A DNA stretch of 64,000 bases from CAZLFA01 sp964558665 (GTDB taxonomy: Bacteria > Desulfobacterota > Syntrophia > Syntrophales > PHBD01): assembly GCA_964558665.1 (NCBI GenBank), contig CAZLFA010000004.1, forward strand, positions 55,280-119,279, written 5' to 3'. Made by a program: the position numbers and the translations under genes. Positions 28,201-35,401 of the stretch are shown piece by piece; position 1 is the stretch's first letter; every line of letters starts with the position of its first letter. The notes beneath the pieces are model-generated. The model saw nothing but the letters and a program-made list of their open reading frames with translations. It did not search any database and was not told the DNA's origin.

Positions 28201-28699
28201 ATATTTCCTTATATTCACTCGCATTGTTTAATGCCGCATCTTTATTGCCTCTCACTAAATGATCCGAGATTACTCCTCGAAAGCAACCGCTTAGACATAT
28301 AAGACCTCCATGAAATTTTGCCAAAAGCTCTTTATCAACTCGCGGTCGATAATGATGCCCCTCTAAATAGCCTGCCGATGTGAGTTTGATGAGGTTTTTA
28401 TAACCTTCCATATTTTCCGCTAATACAGTTAAATGTCGGGCAGCTTCTCCAGCATGGTCATTTTTTTCGAATCTGCTTCCAGGCGATACATAAAGCTCGC
28501 ATCCAATTATCGGTTTAATTCCGTATTTTTTTGCTTTCTGGTAAAAGTCAATGGCGCCGAAAACATTGCCATGATCTGTCATGGCAACTGCAAACATTTT
28601 GTATTCCAGAGCTTTTTTAAAAAGATCATCAAGACGTATGGTGCCGTCAAGGAGGCTGTACTGAGTATGTAAATGGAGATGCACGAATTCACTTGTCAT
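25250..28699 (-). CDS. dnaE: DNA polymerase III alpha subunit
   Basis: A 1149-residue replicative polymerase of the DnaE1 type. It starts with a PHP domain (FVHLHLHTQYSLLDG, His at residues 7, 9 and 11; MTDHGNVFGAIDFY), then the palm with the catalytic PDIDIDFCQERRDEII segment, GRHASTHAAGVVI-type and DFLGLKTLTVI segments, a helix-hairpin-helix region and a C-terminal OB fold (VVFGGIVNNIRELKTKKNDTMAYVTIEDLKG). The length is normal and the PHP histidines are largely intact. It sits in a minus-strand run with guaB and upstream genes, 40 bases after guaB. Confidence 0.97.
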   Translation of the reverse strand: MTSEFVHLHLHTQYSLLDGTIRLDDLFKKALEYKMFAVAMTDHGNVFGAIDFYQKAKKYGIKPIIGCELYVSPGSRFEKNDHAGEAARHLTVLAENMEGYKNLIKLTSAGYLEGHHYRPRVDKELLAKFHGGLICLSGCFRGVISDHLVRGNKDAALNNASEYKEIFGKDNFYIEIMENDLADQEVLNKSLLEISKELSIPVVATNDCHYLNRDDVEAHEILVCIQTGKTLDDSKRLKFATDKLYFRSPEEMEILFKDRPEAIINTRKIAERCNLEFKFDEFFLPQIENTAGENLDERLKIDAITGLEKRLSQLSADIDRRKYDARLHEELEMIKTMGFAGYFLIVSDFVGYAKQNAIPVGPGRGSAAGSLVAYATGITNIDPIRYGLFFERFLNPSRISMPDIDIDFCQERRDEIIRYVTNKYSKERVAQIITFGKMQAKGAIRDVGRVMNIPYSEVDTIAKMIPNILNISIDEAIEREPRLQEEMKKNERVKKLLDLSRAVEGLNRHASTHAAGVVISDVPLVERVPLYKSPKDDVIVTQFSMNDLQTVGLTKFDFLGLKTLTVIKNALKFIEKGRGEKIDIDLLPLDDQSTYQLLMRGDTDGVFQLESTGMKEILVSMKPDCIEDIIALIALYRPGPMNMVPDFIKRKLGKTKISYEVQELKDILKETYGVILYQEQVMQIASVIGNYSMAEADTLRKVMSKKKTADMEKEKPKFLSGAKINKIPEQKAVKIWEQMETFAQYGFNKSHSTAYAMISYQTAYLKAHFPVEFMAALLTSEKDNRDKMIKYISSCKDNNLRVLPPDINESETDFSVVGDHIRFGLSAVKNVGVGVVETIIDEREKNGKFLNFYDFCYRVDMKKINKRVIESLIKSGSFDSTGHNRRQLMENFEYTIEISQRQRKEKNSAQSSLFEQFDEQLDSRDASKNNMFIPDVPEWNQKELLAYEKEMIGFYITTHPLSAYIDRLKLISNVDSSSISHRNDKDAVVFGGIVNNIRELKTKKNDTMAYVTIEDLKGSVDIICFGEVYKHSANLLKSDEPLLIKGILDVGEESIKVKTSEITLLSDVISQPFNTVHFMVDLSKSTLKDIEHLYRLISRSKGKHEGYIHLIDDTTETVVFLGRDIKIDISGHFKKEADHIFGEGSTVFA

Positions 28700-28739
28700 A
28701 AATTGGTCACCACTTCGCAGTTAAATAAGTTAAAAATGA

Positions 28740-30200
28740 TTAATCAAGCCAGTAGTTAGGCGCTTCTTTGGTTATAATGACATCATGAACGTGACTTTCT
28801 CTGAGTCCAGCAGATGTGATCTTTACAAATCTGGCTTTTTCGTGAAGCTGTTTTACCGTGGGGCAACCCACATATCCCATTCCAGCCTTAAGCCCGCCTA
28901 TTAGTTGATAGATACTGGCGGATAATGATCCTCTGAACGGCACGCGCCCCTCTATCCCTTCAGGAACCATTTTAAGATTACTTTCTATGTCATCCTGGTA
29001 ATACCTGTCTCTGCTGCCTTGTTTCATTGCTTCCAGAGACCCCATGCCTCTATACACCTTATAACTTCTCCCTTGAAAAAGTATTGTTTCTCCGGGGCTT
29101 TCCTCTGTCCCGGCAAATAGCCCTCCAATCATAACTGTGGATGCTCCTGCCGCGAGTGCTTTGACAATATCTCCGGAATATTTGATACCCCCATCTGCGA
29201 TAACCGGCACATTAGAGGCTATGGCCACTTTATAGGCATCTCTTATTGCCGACATTTGCGGCACTCCCACACCCGCAATGATCCTTGTTGTACAAATGGA
29301 CCCCGGGCCGACTCCCACTTTTACCGCATCAACTCCTGCTTCTATAAGGGCCTTTGCTCCTTCCGCTGTGGCAACATTTCCGGCTATCAGCTCGCATTTC
29401 TTAAAATTTGCCTTTGTATCACGCACAGCATCAAGAACAGCTTTCGTATGACCATGTGATGTGTCTATACATATAACATCCGCACCGGCATTAATCAAAG
29501 CATCCACTCTTGCCTCACGATCTATAATGCCGACTGCCCCTCCTACTCTTAGTCTGCCGAGTGAATCTTTGCATGCATTAGGAAACTTTCTAATTTTTTC
29601 GATATCTTTTATTGTTACAAGGCCCTTCAGGCAATAATCATCATCAACTACCAGAAGCTTTTCTATTCTATGTTTGTGAAGAAGCTTTTTGGATTCTTCC
29701 AGTGTAATGCTTGATGATACTGTTACCAGGTTATCCTTGGTCATTACATTAGAAACAGGTTGATTAATATTAGTTTCGAAACGTAAATCACGATTTGTAA
29801 GTATGCCGACCAGTTTCTTATTCTTGGTTACTGGAACGCCTGAAATTCTATATTTATTCATTAACTCCAAGGCATCTTGAACTTTTTGTTCCGGTTCGAT
29901 TGTTATTGGATCCACAATCATTCCGCTTTCAGATTTTTTTACTTTGTCAACCTCCACTACCTGCCTTTCAATGCTCATGTTGCGATGTATTATGCCGATG
30001 CCCCCCTCTTGAGCCATGCATATTGCGGTTCCCGATTCAGTTACTGAATCCATGGCAGCACTGATTATTGGAATACTGAGAACAATGTTGTTTGTCAAAA
30101 GAGTAGCCGTATCGACTTCTTTTGGCATAATACGCGATTCAGCGGGCACAAGCAGCAGATCATCAAAGGTAAGAGCCTCTCTGACATTGTCATCAAGCAT
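28740..30200 (-). CDS. guaB: Inosine-5'-monophosphate dehydrogenase
   Basis: A 486-residue enzyme that oxidises IMP to XMP with NAD, the committed step to GMP. It has the N-terminal LTFDDLLLVPAES, two CBS repeats inserted at about 95-205 (MIVDPITIEPEQKVQDAL, LVTVSSSITLEESK) and the catalytic loop GPGSICTTR with C303. The IADGGIKYSGDIVKA and GMGSLEAM segments complete the family pattern. No guaA follows, unlike in many bacteria. Confidence 0.97.
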   Translation of the reverse strand: MLDDNVREALTFDDLLLVPAESRIMPKEVDTATLLTNNIVLSIPIISAAMDSVTESGTAICMAQEGGIGIIHRNMSIERQVVEVDKVKKSESGMIVDPITIEPEQKVQDALELMNKYRISGVPVTKNKKLVGILTNRDLRFETNINQPVSNVMTKDNLVTVSSSITLEESKKLLHKHRIEKLLVVDDDYCLKGLVTIKDIEKIRKFPNACKDSLGRLRVGGAVGIIDREARVDALINAGADVICIDTSHGHTKAVLDAVRDTKANFKKCELIAGNVATAEGAKALIEAGVDAVKVGVGPGSICTTRIIAGVGVPQMSAIRDAYKVAIASNVPVIADGGIKYSGDIVKALAAGASTVMIGGLFAGTEESPGETILFQGRSYKVYRGMGSLEAMKQGSRDRYYQDDIESNLKMVPEGIEGRVPFRGSLSASIYQLIGGLKAGMGYVGCPTVKQLHEKARFVKITSAGLRESHVHDVIITKEAPNYWLD

Positions 30201-30205
30201 GTTAT

Positions 30206-30694
30206 TTAACCTTTCTTTTCTTTTTTAATGAGATAATATTCGTTTCCGTTGACAGTTATATAAAACATGTCTTTTAGTTCGTTATAATTAATATATTCAG
30301 CTAGTTGATAATAGCTGGCTCTGGAAAACCTGGCATCAAAAGCTGAATTCCTGACACGGCAGTAGACAACATTTTCATCACCGATCCACAAAGTATCCGG
30401 GGCCAGGTTTTCTGTCGTGCCGTCTGAAAGGAGCAACAGTATCCGTTCTCCTCCATTTTCTTTACGTTCTTCCCTCTGTACAGCTTTAATTATGTATGGT
30501 GCATCTTCTACATCAATATAACAACGGTCATTTTCAAGTTCTATAACATATCTTCCTGTTTCATCCCGTATTAAATGCTGGTAAAAGAAATTTACAAACT
30601 CCCTGCGGAACATTTCAGCTCCACGGAAAAACCATACCCCGTCTTTATCTATTCTGATATCACACGGTTTAAAGTCATTGTTTTCAATATTCAT
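30206..30694 (-). CDS. DUF1285-like protein
   Basis: A 162-residue protein with CDIRIDKDGVWFFRGAEMFRREFVNFF and YVIELENDRCYIDVEDAPYIIKAV, which match the DUF1285 pattern (a DGxWxxxGxxIxR segment followed by a YxVxVxDAPF-like strand). The family's role is unknown; members are small cytoplasmic proteins with no catalytic motif. The ATG at 30694 has an AGG site 9 bases upstream inside the end of dtd, with which it is probably co-transcribed; guaB begins 5 bases after its stop. Confidence 0.72.
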   Translation of the reverse strand: MNIENNDFKPCDIRIDKDGVWFFRGAEMFRREFVNFFYQHLIRDETGRYVIELENDRCYIDVEDAPYIIKAVQREERKENGGERILLLLSDGTTENLAPDTLWIGDENVVYCRVRNSAFDARFSRASYYQLAEYINYNELKDMFYITVNGNEYYLIKKEKKG

Positions 30695-30700
30695 CAATAC

Positions 30701-31150
30701 TTACCTGCTATCTCTGGTATCCAGTATTATTGTCACCGGTCCATTATTTATCAAGTCAATTTTCATCATCGCCTGGAATATTCCGGTTCTGACCACAGGT
30801 ATCGCATTTCTTGCCTTGTCTACGAAATATTCATACATCGTTACAGCTTTATCAGGCTTTTCAGCCTTCGTAAAGGACGGCCTCCTGCCTTTACGGCAAT
30901 CCGCCATTAATGTAAACTGAGAAATAACAAGTAATTCTCCTGAGATATCAATCAGCGAGAGATTCATCTTGCCATTTTCATCTTCATAGATTCTAAGATT
31001 GACAATCTTTTCAACCAGATAATCCGCATCCTTCACGTCATCACCTTCAGATACGCCGAGAAATACCAGGATCCCTTTTTCTATTGAAGATACGACATTA
31101 TTATCGATAATAACGGAGGCCTGATCTACCCTTTGCAACAGTGCTTTCAT
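30701..31150 (-). CDS. dtd: D-aminoacyl-tRNA deacylase
   Basis: A 149-residue enzyme that removes D-amino acids (and mischarged glycine) from tRNA. It shows the family start MKALLQRVDQASVIIDN, the LVISQFTLMADCRKGRRPSF segment and the Gly-cisPro motif in NNGPVTIILDTR. The length is standard. It heads a short minus-strand run with the DUF1285-like gene and guaB, dnaE and UPF0280. Confidence 0.95.
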   Translation of the reverse strand: MKALLQRVDQASVIIDNNVVSSIEKGILVFLGVSEGDDVKDADYLVEKIVNLRIYEDENGKMNLSLIDISGELLVISQFTLMADCRKGRRPSFTKAEKPDKAVTMYEYFVDKARNAIPVVRTGIFQAMMKIDLINNGPVTIILDTRDSR

Positions 31151-31247
31151 ATAGTTCAGCCGTAATTTTGCGGCATGTTACCAATAAAAAATACCTGCTT
31201 CAAGTGTTTTCTATGATGTTTTTTCCAGGTGATTTATCAGTCTGTAA

Positions 31248-32327
31248 CTATTCGGTTATCTGATATATTTCGGCTATTGGCAAAATAGCGATACTGAGAA
31301 ATTTTTTGTTATCAGGATTCGAAATATCAATCCGGTCTATTAATCTTGTGTACCTGTTATAAGTCACATTCTCAACTTTTGAGTTATTTGTTTCCGTTGT
31401 CCTTATACCGTATTTAACTTTTCGATATTCAGACTCATCCAGTATTTCTATGGTGGATTTCGTTGTCCATATTGATCCGCAGCTTGAAAAATCCGCCAAT
31501 GCTTCCGCTTTTAATACTGTAGTTCCGAAGTCATTATAAATATTATCCTTTATTCCATTCAGTGTTTTCTTTAACAAACCATGCCCCTCACTTATTCCAA
31601 TATCAAGATGAATTTCATTATTCATTTTCCCCTTTTCTTTCAAGATATTATCATACTCCAACATCAATTTTTTCAATTCCAGAGCGGCATATAATGACTT
31701 AAAGACATAAGTAGATTTATCATCCTTTTTAATAAAGAAAAGTATTACCTTATCTTCAGAACAGTTGCTCATCACTCCATCGAATCCTTCGAGTATTGTT
31801 TGAGCATTATCCCATAACCATTCTAACAATAAAGCATATTCCCTTGACGGAAGTTCATCCCTGATTACATCTTTCAGTTTTGCCACAAGAACTGAAAAGC
31901 AATGATATTTCATACCATCAGAAAATATCTGCTTCTCATCTATTATTTTTTCTTTATCTAATTCCTTTAATGAGACACATTGCATCATGTTCTCATTACG
32001 CAAGGATCGTGATTTCTCCTCATCATTAAATTGTAAATGCAATTGTTTATCATTTGTTTGATTATTCTCTATTGCCAAAAAATCCGCAACCTGTGACATG
32101 GAATAACCTTGATTCTTTAATGCAAGGATTTGCATTATCCTTTCCAGCGTTTCAAGATCAAAATATCCTATGCGTTTGGCCTTTGAACTTTTTTCCGCTG
32201 GCTTTTTAATAATTGGCTTTGCAATTAGCCCCCTTTTGATATAATTGTTTAACGTAGCTCTTGATATCCCTGCTTTTTTTATCAATTCTACACTCGATAT
32301 CAAGTTTTTCAATAATACTGGTTTCAT
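31248..32327 (-). CDS. MerR-type regulator fused to a degenerate nucleotide-cyclase-like domain
   Basis: About 359 residues from the ATG at 32327 (an in-frame TTG lies at 32360; neither has a clear ribosome-binding site). The N-terminus is a MerR-like winged helix (KKAGISRATLNNYIKRGLI, then GYFDLETLERIMQILALKNQGYSMSQVADFL). The remaining part has the outline of a class III cyclase domain (about 145-300): a strand FSVLVAKLKDVIRD, a DGVMSNCSEDKVILFFIKKDD strand pair, DIGISEGHGLLKKTLNG and FGTTVLKAEALADFSSCGSIWTTKSTIEIL. The conserved metal-binding Asp pair is not convincingly present, so it may bind nucleotide rather than make cAMP. It is divergent from the radical SAM gene at 32505. Confidence 0.6.
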   Translation of the reverse strand: MKPVLLKNLISSVELIKKAGISRATLNNYIKRGLIAKPIIKKPAEKSSKAKRIGYFDLETLERIMQILALKNQGYSMSQVADFLAIENNQTNDKQLHLQFNDEEKSRSLRNENMMQCVSLKELDKEKIIDEKQIFSDGMKYHCFSVLVAKLKDVIRDELPSREYALLLEWLWDNAQTILEGFDGVMSNCSEDKVILFFIKKDDKSTYVFKSLYAALELKKLMLEYDNILKEKGKMNNEIHLDIGISEGHGLLKKTLNGIKDNIYNDFGTTVLKAEALADFSSCGSIWTTKSTIEILDESEYRKVKYGIRTTETNNSKVENVTYNRYTRLIDRIDISNPDNKKFLSIAILPIAEIYQITE

Positions 32328-32380
32328 AGCTAAGGCACTATTTGCATTTAGACGGTTCAAGTTATTGACTTATATAGCAT

Positions 32381-32390
32381 AACAATTGTT
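32381..32390. promoter_or_regulatory. Perfect palindrome in the divergent intergenic region
   Basis: AACAATTGTT is a 10-base perfect palindrome in the AT-rich 177-base gap between the MerR-like gene and the radical SAM gene. A second symmetric element, TGCATTTATTTGCA, follows at about 32400-32413. Either could be an operator for the MerR-like protein, but no MerR consensus (spaced inverted repeat in a 19-base promoter spacer) is proven. Confidence 0.3.
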
Positions 32391-32504
32391 CTTTGTTAAT
32401 GCATTTATTTGCATATATTTTTATGCTTGTTCGGTATTCATCATAAGTACTTATACTGTTTAACTTAATGTACATTATTAGATAATACAAATTTTCGTAT
32501 TGTC

Positions 32505-33872
32505 ATGAAAAACCATGTCCTTTTAATCAATCCCTGGATACATGACTTTGCTGCATACGACTTTTGGGCAAAGCCCATCGGCATCCTATATATCGCCTCT
32601 TACCTGCGCAGGAACGGATATGAAGTTTCCTTCATAGACTGCCTAGACCCCTTTCATCCGTACATGCTTCGGGATTCGAAATTAAAAAGGCCGAAGAGGG
32701 GCCTATTCGGTGACGGGCAATTCCACAAAGAAACGATTGAAAAGCCCTCCCCTCTCGCCGACGTTAAAAAGAAATACAGACGCTATGGAATCAGACCGGA
32801 CTGCTTTATCGAATCGCTCAAAAAATCAAAAAAGCCCTCTTTTATCTTTATCACGTCGAAGATGACCTACTGGTATCCGGGTGTATTTGAAGCAATTCGT
32901 TTGGCAAAAGAGGTCTTTCCCGATGTCCCTGTCCTTCTGGGTGGCAACTATGTTACTTTGTGTCCAGAGCATGCAGTGAAATCCGGGGCCGATTACATAA
33001 TCCCGTCAAATGCCGAAAACCGGATGGAGGGTATCATCAGAGAGATCATGAACGGGGAACCGTCCTTCATACCCGATATGGGGATGATCGACGATCTGCC
33101 CTACCCTTCCTATGATCTCATCAATAATCCCGATCAGCTCCCCATTCTAACTTCCAGAGGATGTCCCATGAAATGCACCTATTGCGCTTCAAAGCTCTTA
33201 TATGCATCTTACTCGAAACGGGATCCTGTAAAGGTTGTCGATGAAATTGAATATTGGTATAAATCCCTAGGGGCAAAACACTTTTCTTTGTACGATGACG
33301 CTCTTTTGATAGACCCTGATAATATGATAATTCCCATGACAGAAGAAGTTGTCAACCGCAGATTACCTGTGCAATTCCACTGTCCCAACGGGCTGCATCT
33401 GAGCCAGGTTAGCGAAAAGGTCGCCCGGCTTCTCCATCAATCCGGCTTTAAGACCATCCGTTTTGGCTTCGAGACGGCAAATACCGAAAGACAATCCGCG
33501 ACAGGGGGAAAAGTAAGAAACAAAGACCTCACTGAGGCCATTATCCACCTCAAGAACGCAGGTTACAGCGCCGCGGATATAGGGGTTTACATCATGTGCG
33601 GCATGCCGGGTCAGTCAGCAGAAGAGGTGCGGGATACCATTAATTTCGTCTACGAGCAGGGTGCGTCCCCCATAATCGCAGAGTATTCACCCATCCCGGG
33701 CACGGCACTTTGGGATGAAGCGGTTGCGTCCTCGCCCTATGACATAGCCGGTGAGCCGCTTTTTCACAATAACTCACTCCTGCCCTGCCGCAGCGGTACC
33801 CTGTCGCTCGAGTTGTATGACAGCCTGAAAAGGGAAGCAAAGGGACTCAGGGGAAAAGCGAGGAAGTTATAA
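32505..33872 (+). CDS. B12-binding-domain radical SAM protein
   Basis: A 455-residue protein. An N-terminal cobalamin-binding-like domain (VLLINPWIHDFAAYDFWAKPIGILYIASYLRRNGYEVSFIDC; VLLGGNYVTLCPEHAVKSGADYII) precedes a radical SAM core with the CxxxCxxC motif in RGCPMKCTYCASKLLY and a later IMCGMPGQSAEEVRDTINF segment. This architecture is shared by many methyltransferase and ring-forming radical SAM enzymes; substrate unknown. Its composition is richer in GC than dnaE or rpsA. It converges with the YheT-like gene, 15 bases away. Confidence 0.85.
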   Translation: MKNHVLLINPWIHDFAAYDFWAKPIGILYIASYLRRNGYEVSFIDCLDPFHPYMLRDSKLKRPKRGLFGDGQFHKETIEKPSPLADVKKKYRRYGIRPDCFIESLKKSKKPSFIFITSKMTYWYPGVFEAIRLAKEVFPDVPVLLGGNYVTLCPEHAVKSGADYIIPSNAENRMEGIIREIMNGEPSFIPDMGMIDDLPYPSYDLINNPDQLPILTSRGCPMKCTYCASKLLYASYSKRDPVKVVDEIEYWYKSLGAKHFSLYDDALLIDPDNMIIPMTEEVVNRRLPVQFHCPNGLHLSQVSEKVARLLHQSGFKTIRFGFETANTERQSATGGKVRNKDLTEAIIHLKNAGYSAADIGVYIMCGMPGQSAEEVRDTINFVYEQGASPIIAEYSPIPGTALWDEAVASSPYDIAGEPLFHNNSLLPCRSGTLSLELYDSLKREAKGLRGKARKL

Positions 33873-33887
33873 GGCAATATCGGGAAA

Positions 33888-34868
33888 TCAGTCGGCGACG
33901 GCGGAAAAAAGTCTTTCAATTTCATTTTCGTACCAGCAGTCGTAGGGAATGGTGTTGAAAAAACCGCAGTGGCCGCCGTGCTTATGAATGCAGACATCAA
34001 GATACGGGCTTTTTACCAGGCCCCTTACATCATCAATCGGAATCACCGGGTCGTCTTCCGATATGATAATGGTGACGGGAACTGCCAGATCCATGAACGT
34101 ATCCCCCAAGAGGGTGTAGTGGCTGAAATAGTCCCGGTAATCTTTAAACTGCGGGTAATATGACATGACGGACTCTGTCATGGCCATGCATGTATCCATT
34201 TTGAGTGCTTCCGAAAAATCGTAAATTGATGGGAAAAGCGCCTGTTTCTTTGCCAGGGAGCGCTTCCACTTCTTGAGGAAATACCGTCTGTAAATCTGGA
34301 AATTAGTGTCTATGGACACCGTGGCCTTGTAAGGGTCCAGTGCCGGGCTAATGGCAAGTATGCGCTTCAGGTTCCTGATCCGTCTTTTTGACTGCAAAAG
34401 CGCTATCCTCAGGGCAAAATTGCCGCCCAGGGAAAATCCCACGAAATACTGAGGAAGTTCGGGTGACATCTCCGTTACTTTCAAATAGGCATTGAACACC
34501 TCTTCCAGCAAGGCGCCGTGGAACAGCCCCTCGTTCAGGTCATGGCTGTCCCCGTGGTCTCTCAGGTTGAGCCTGAAGACGTCATAGCCGTGATCAAAGA
34601 GACACCTCGCCGTGGACAGGATGTAGGCTGATTCAGAACTGCCTTCCCATCCGTGAAGCAATGTCACGACACCTTTTGGGTGAACCCCGGAATGACGCGT
34701 GTGATATCCCAGAAGCCGGACACCGTTGCCGGCATCGATCAGCATCCTTTCCGATCTGCCTTCTATGCGGCGACGGCCGATTAACCGCATCTGTGACGAC
34801 GCGAAGAAGGTCTGAATGTGGGTGTTTCTTGATAGGTATCCGGGGTTGAAGGAGTTGTTGTCACTCAT
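33888..34868 (-). CDS. YheT-like alpha/beta hydrolase
   Basis: A 326-residue alpha/beta hydrolase. The oxyanion segment is GVVTLLHGWEGSSESAYILSTARCLFDHGYDVFRLNLRDHGDS, the nucleophile elbow is FVGFSLGGNFALRIALL, and the triad is completed by IISEDDPVIPI and a C-terminal GGHCGF. It matches the YheT group of predicted hydrolases (substrate unknown). Codon use is GC-richer than the flanking core genes, like its two neighbours. Confidence 0.86.
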   Translation of the reverse strand: MSDNNSFNPGYLSRNTHIQTFFASSQMRLIGRRRIEGRSERMLIDAGNGVRLLGYHTRHSGVHPKGVVTLLHGWEGSSESAYILSTARCLFDHGYDVFRLNLRDHGDSHDLNEGLFHGALLEEVFNAYLKVTEMSPELPQYFVGFSLGGNFALRIALLQSKRRIRNLKRILAISPALDPYKATVSIDTNFQIYRRYFLKKWKRSLAKKQALFPSIYDFSEALKMDTCMAMTESVMSYYPQFKDYRDYFSHYTLLGDTFMDLAVPVTIIISEDDPVIPIDDVRGLVKSPYLDVCIHKHGGHCGFFNTIPYDCWYENEIERLFSAVAD

Positions 34869-34924
34869 GGTTTTAAATAATAGCCATCGTGATTCAGTGC
34901 TGTCAATGGATTTTACGATGCTTA

Positions 34925-34944
34925 CCGGGGTTGGAAAACCCCGG
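34925..34944. repeat. REP-like hairpin, copy 1
   Basis: Perfect 8-base arms CCGGGGTT and AACCCCGG flank the loop GGAA. The reverse complement has the form AGCCGGGGTTTTCCAACCCC, matching copy 2 (34999-35018) in the opposite orientation. The two differ at paired positions that keep the stem intact, as expected for a structured repeat. Both lie in the 533-base gap 34869-35401, in which I found no gene. Confidence 0.65.
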
Positions 34945-34998
34945 CTACCCGTGCTGTTCTGAAGTTGATCAGTGTTTCATCCATCTTTAATCCGATAG

Positions 34999-35018
34999 CC
35001 GGGACTTTCCAGTCCCGG
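34999..35018. repeat. REP-like hairpin, copy 2
   Basis: Perfect 8-base arms CCGGGACT and AGTCCCGG flank the loop TTCC, preceded by TAG as in copy 1. It is the inverted partner of the hairpin at 34925, with compensating changes in the stem. Confidence 0.65.
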
Positions 35019-35022
35019 TTCT

Positions 35023-35170
35023 GTCATTGCGAAGAGGTCGAAGGCCGGCGCGGCAGTCTCATGAATAAAGGTACCGAGATCGCTGCGTCGCTGTGCTACT
35101 CGCGATGACGCTGTCGTATTGCCGCGCTCCCTGAGTTTAACCTTGAGCAAAGCAAAAGGGTCGCAATGAC
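35023..35170. repeat. Inverted-repeat element with GTCATTGCGA ends
   Basis: The ends GTCATTGCGA (35023-35032) and TCGCAATGAC (35161-35170) are exact reverse complements. An internal copy TCGCGATGAC at about 35100-35109 pairs with the left arm as well, giving a palindrome-like 87-base left unit whose inner sequence (GGCAGTCTC... GAGATCGCTG) is also roughly complementary. This is the style of short interspersed palindromic elements in many proteobacterial genomes, where similar cattgcgag...ctcgcaatgac units occur; the whole-genome copy number is unknown to me. No coding sequence was found in the gap. Confidence 0.6.
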
Positions 35171-35401
35171 TAGGTGGGAACAAGTTCCTTCCATTAATAA
35201 CCGCGATGCCATAAACTCAGTGTTTGTGTTAATTCAAAAGAAACGGCGGCAGCCGGCAATCGGGGATTGAGTGCGTCGCCTTCAGTGAAACAGGTCTATT
35301 CATACACGATCCGGGTCCAAATATCAATTACGAACTATTTGATTTATATACTTATTTTGATATAGTTTCCTGGTGATTAAACGTGTAATAAGGGGAGTTT
35401 C

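Noticed and set aside
31248..32327. Active adenylate cyclase
   Set aside because: The two metal-binding aspartates and the base-recognition Lys/Asp pair are not identifiable, so the call is restricted to a cyclase-like domain.
34977..35183. A 68-residue minus-strand frame in the repeat-rich gap
   Set aside because: It is made entirely of the hairpin and palindromic elements; no start signal and no conservation expected.
34869..35401. CRISPR array
   Set aside because: The repeats here are inverted palindromes in single copies, with no direct-repeat and spacer pattern.
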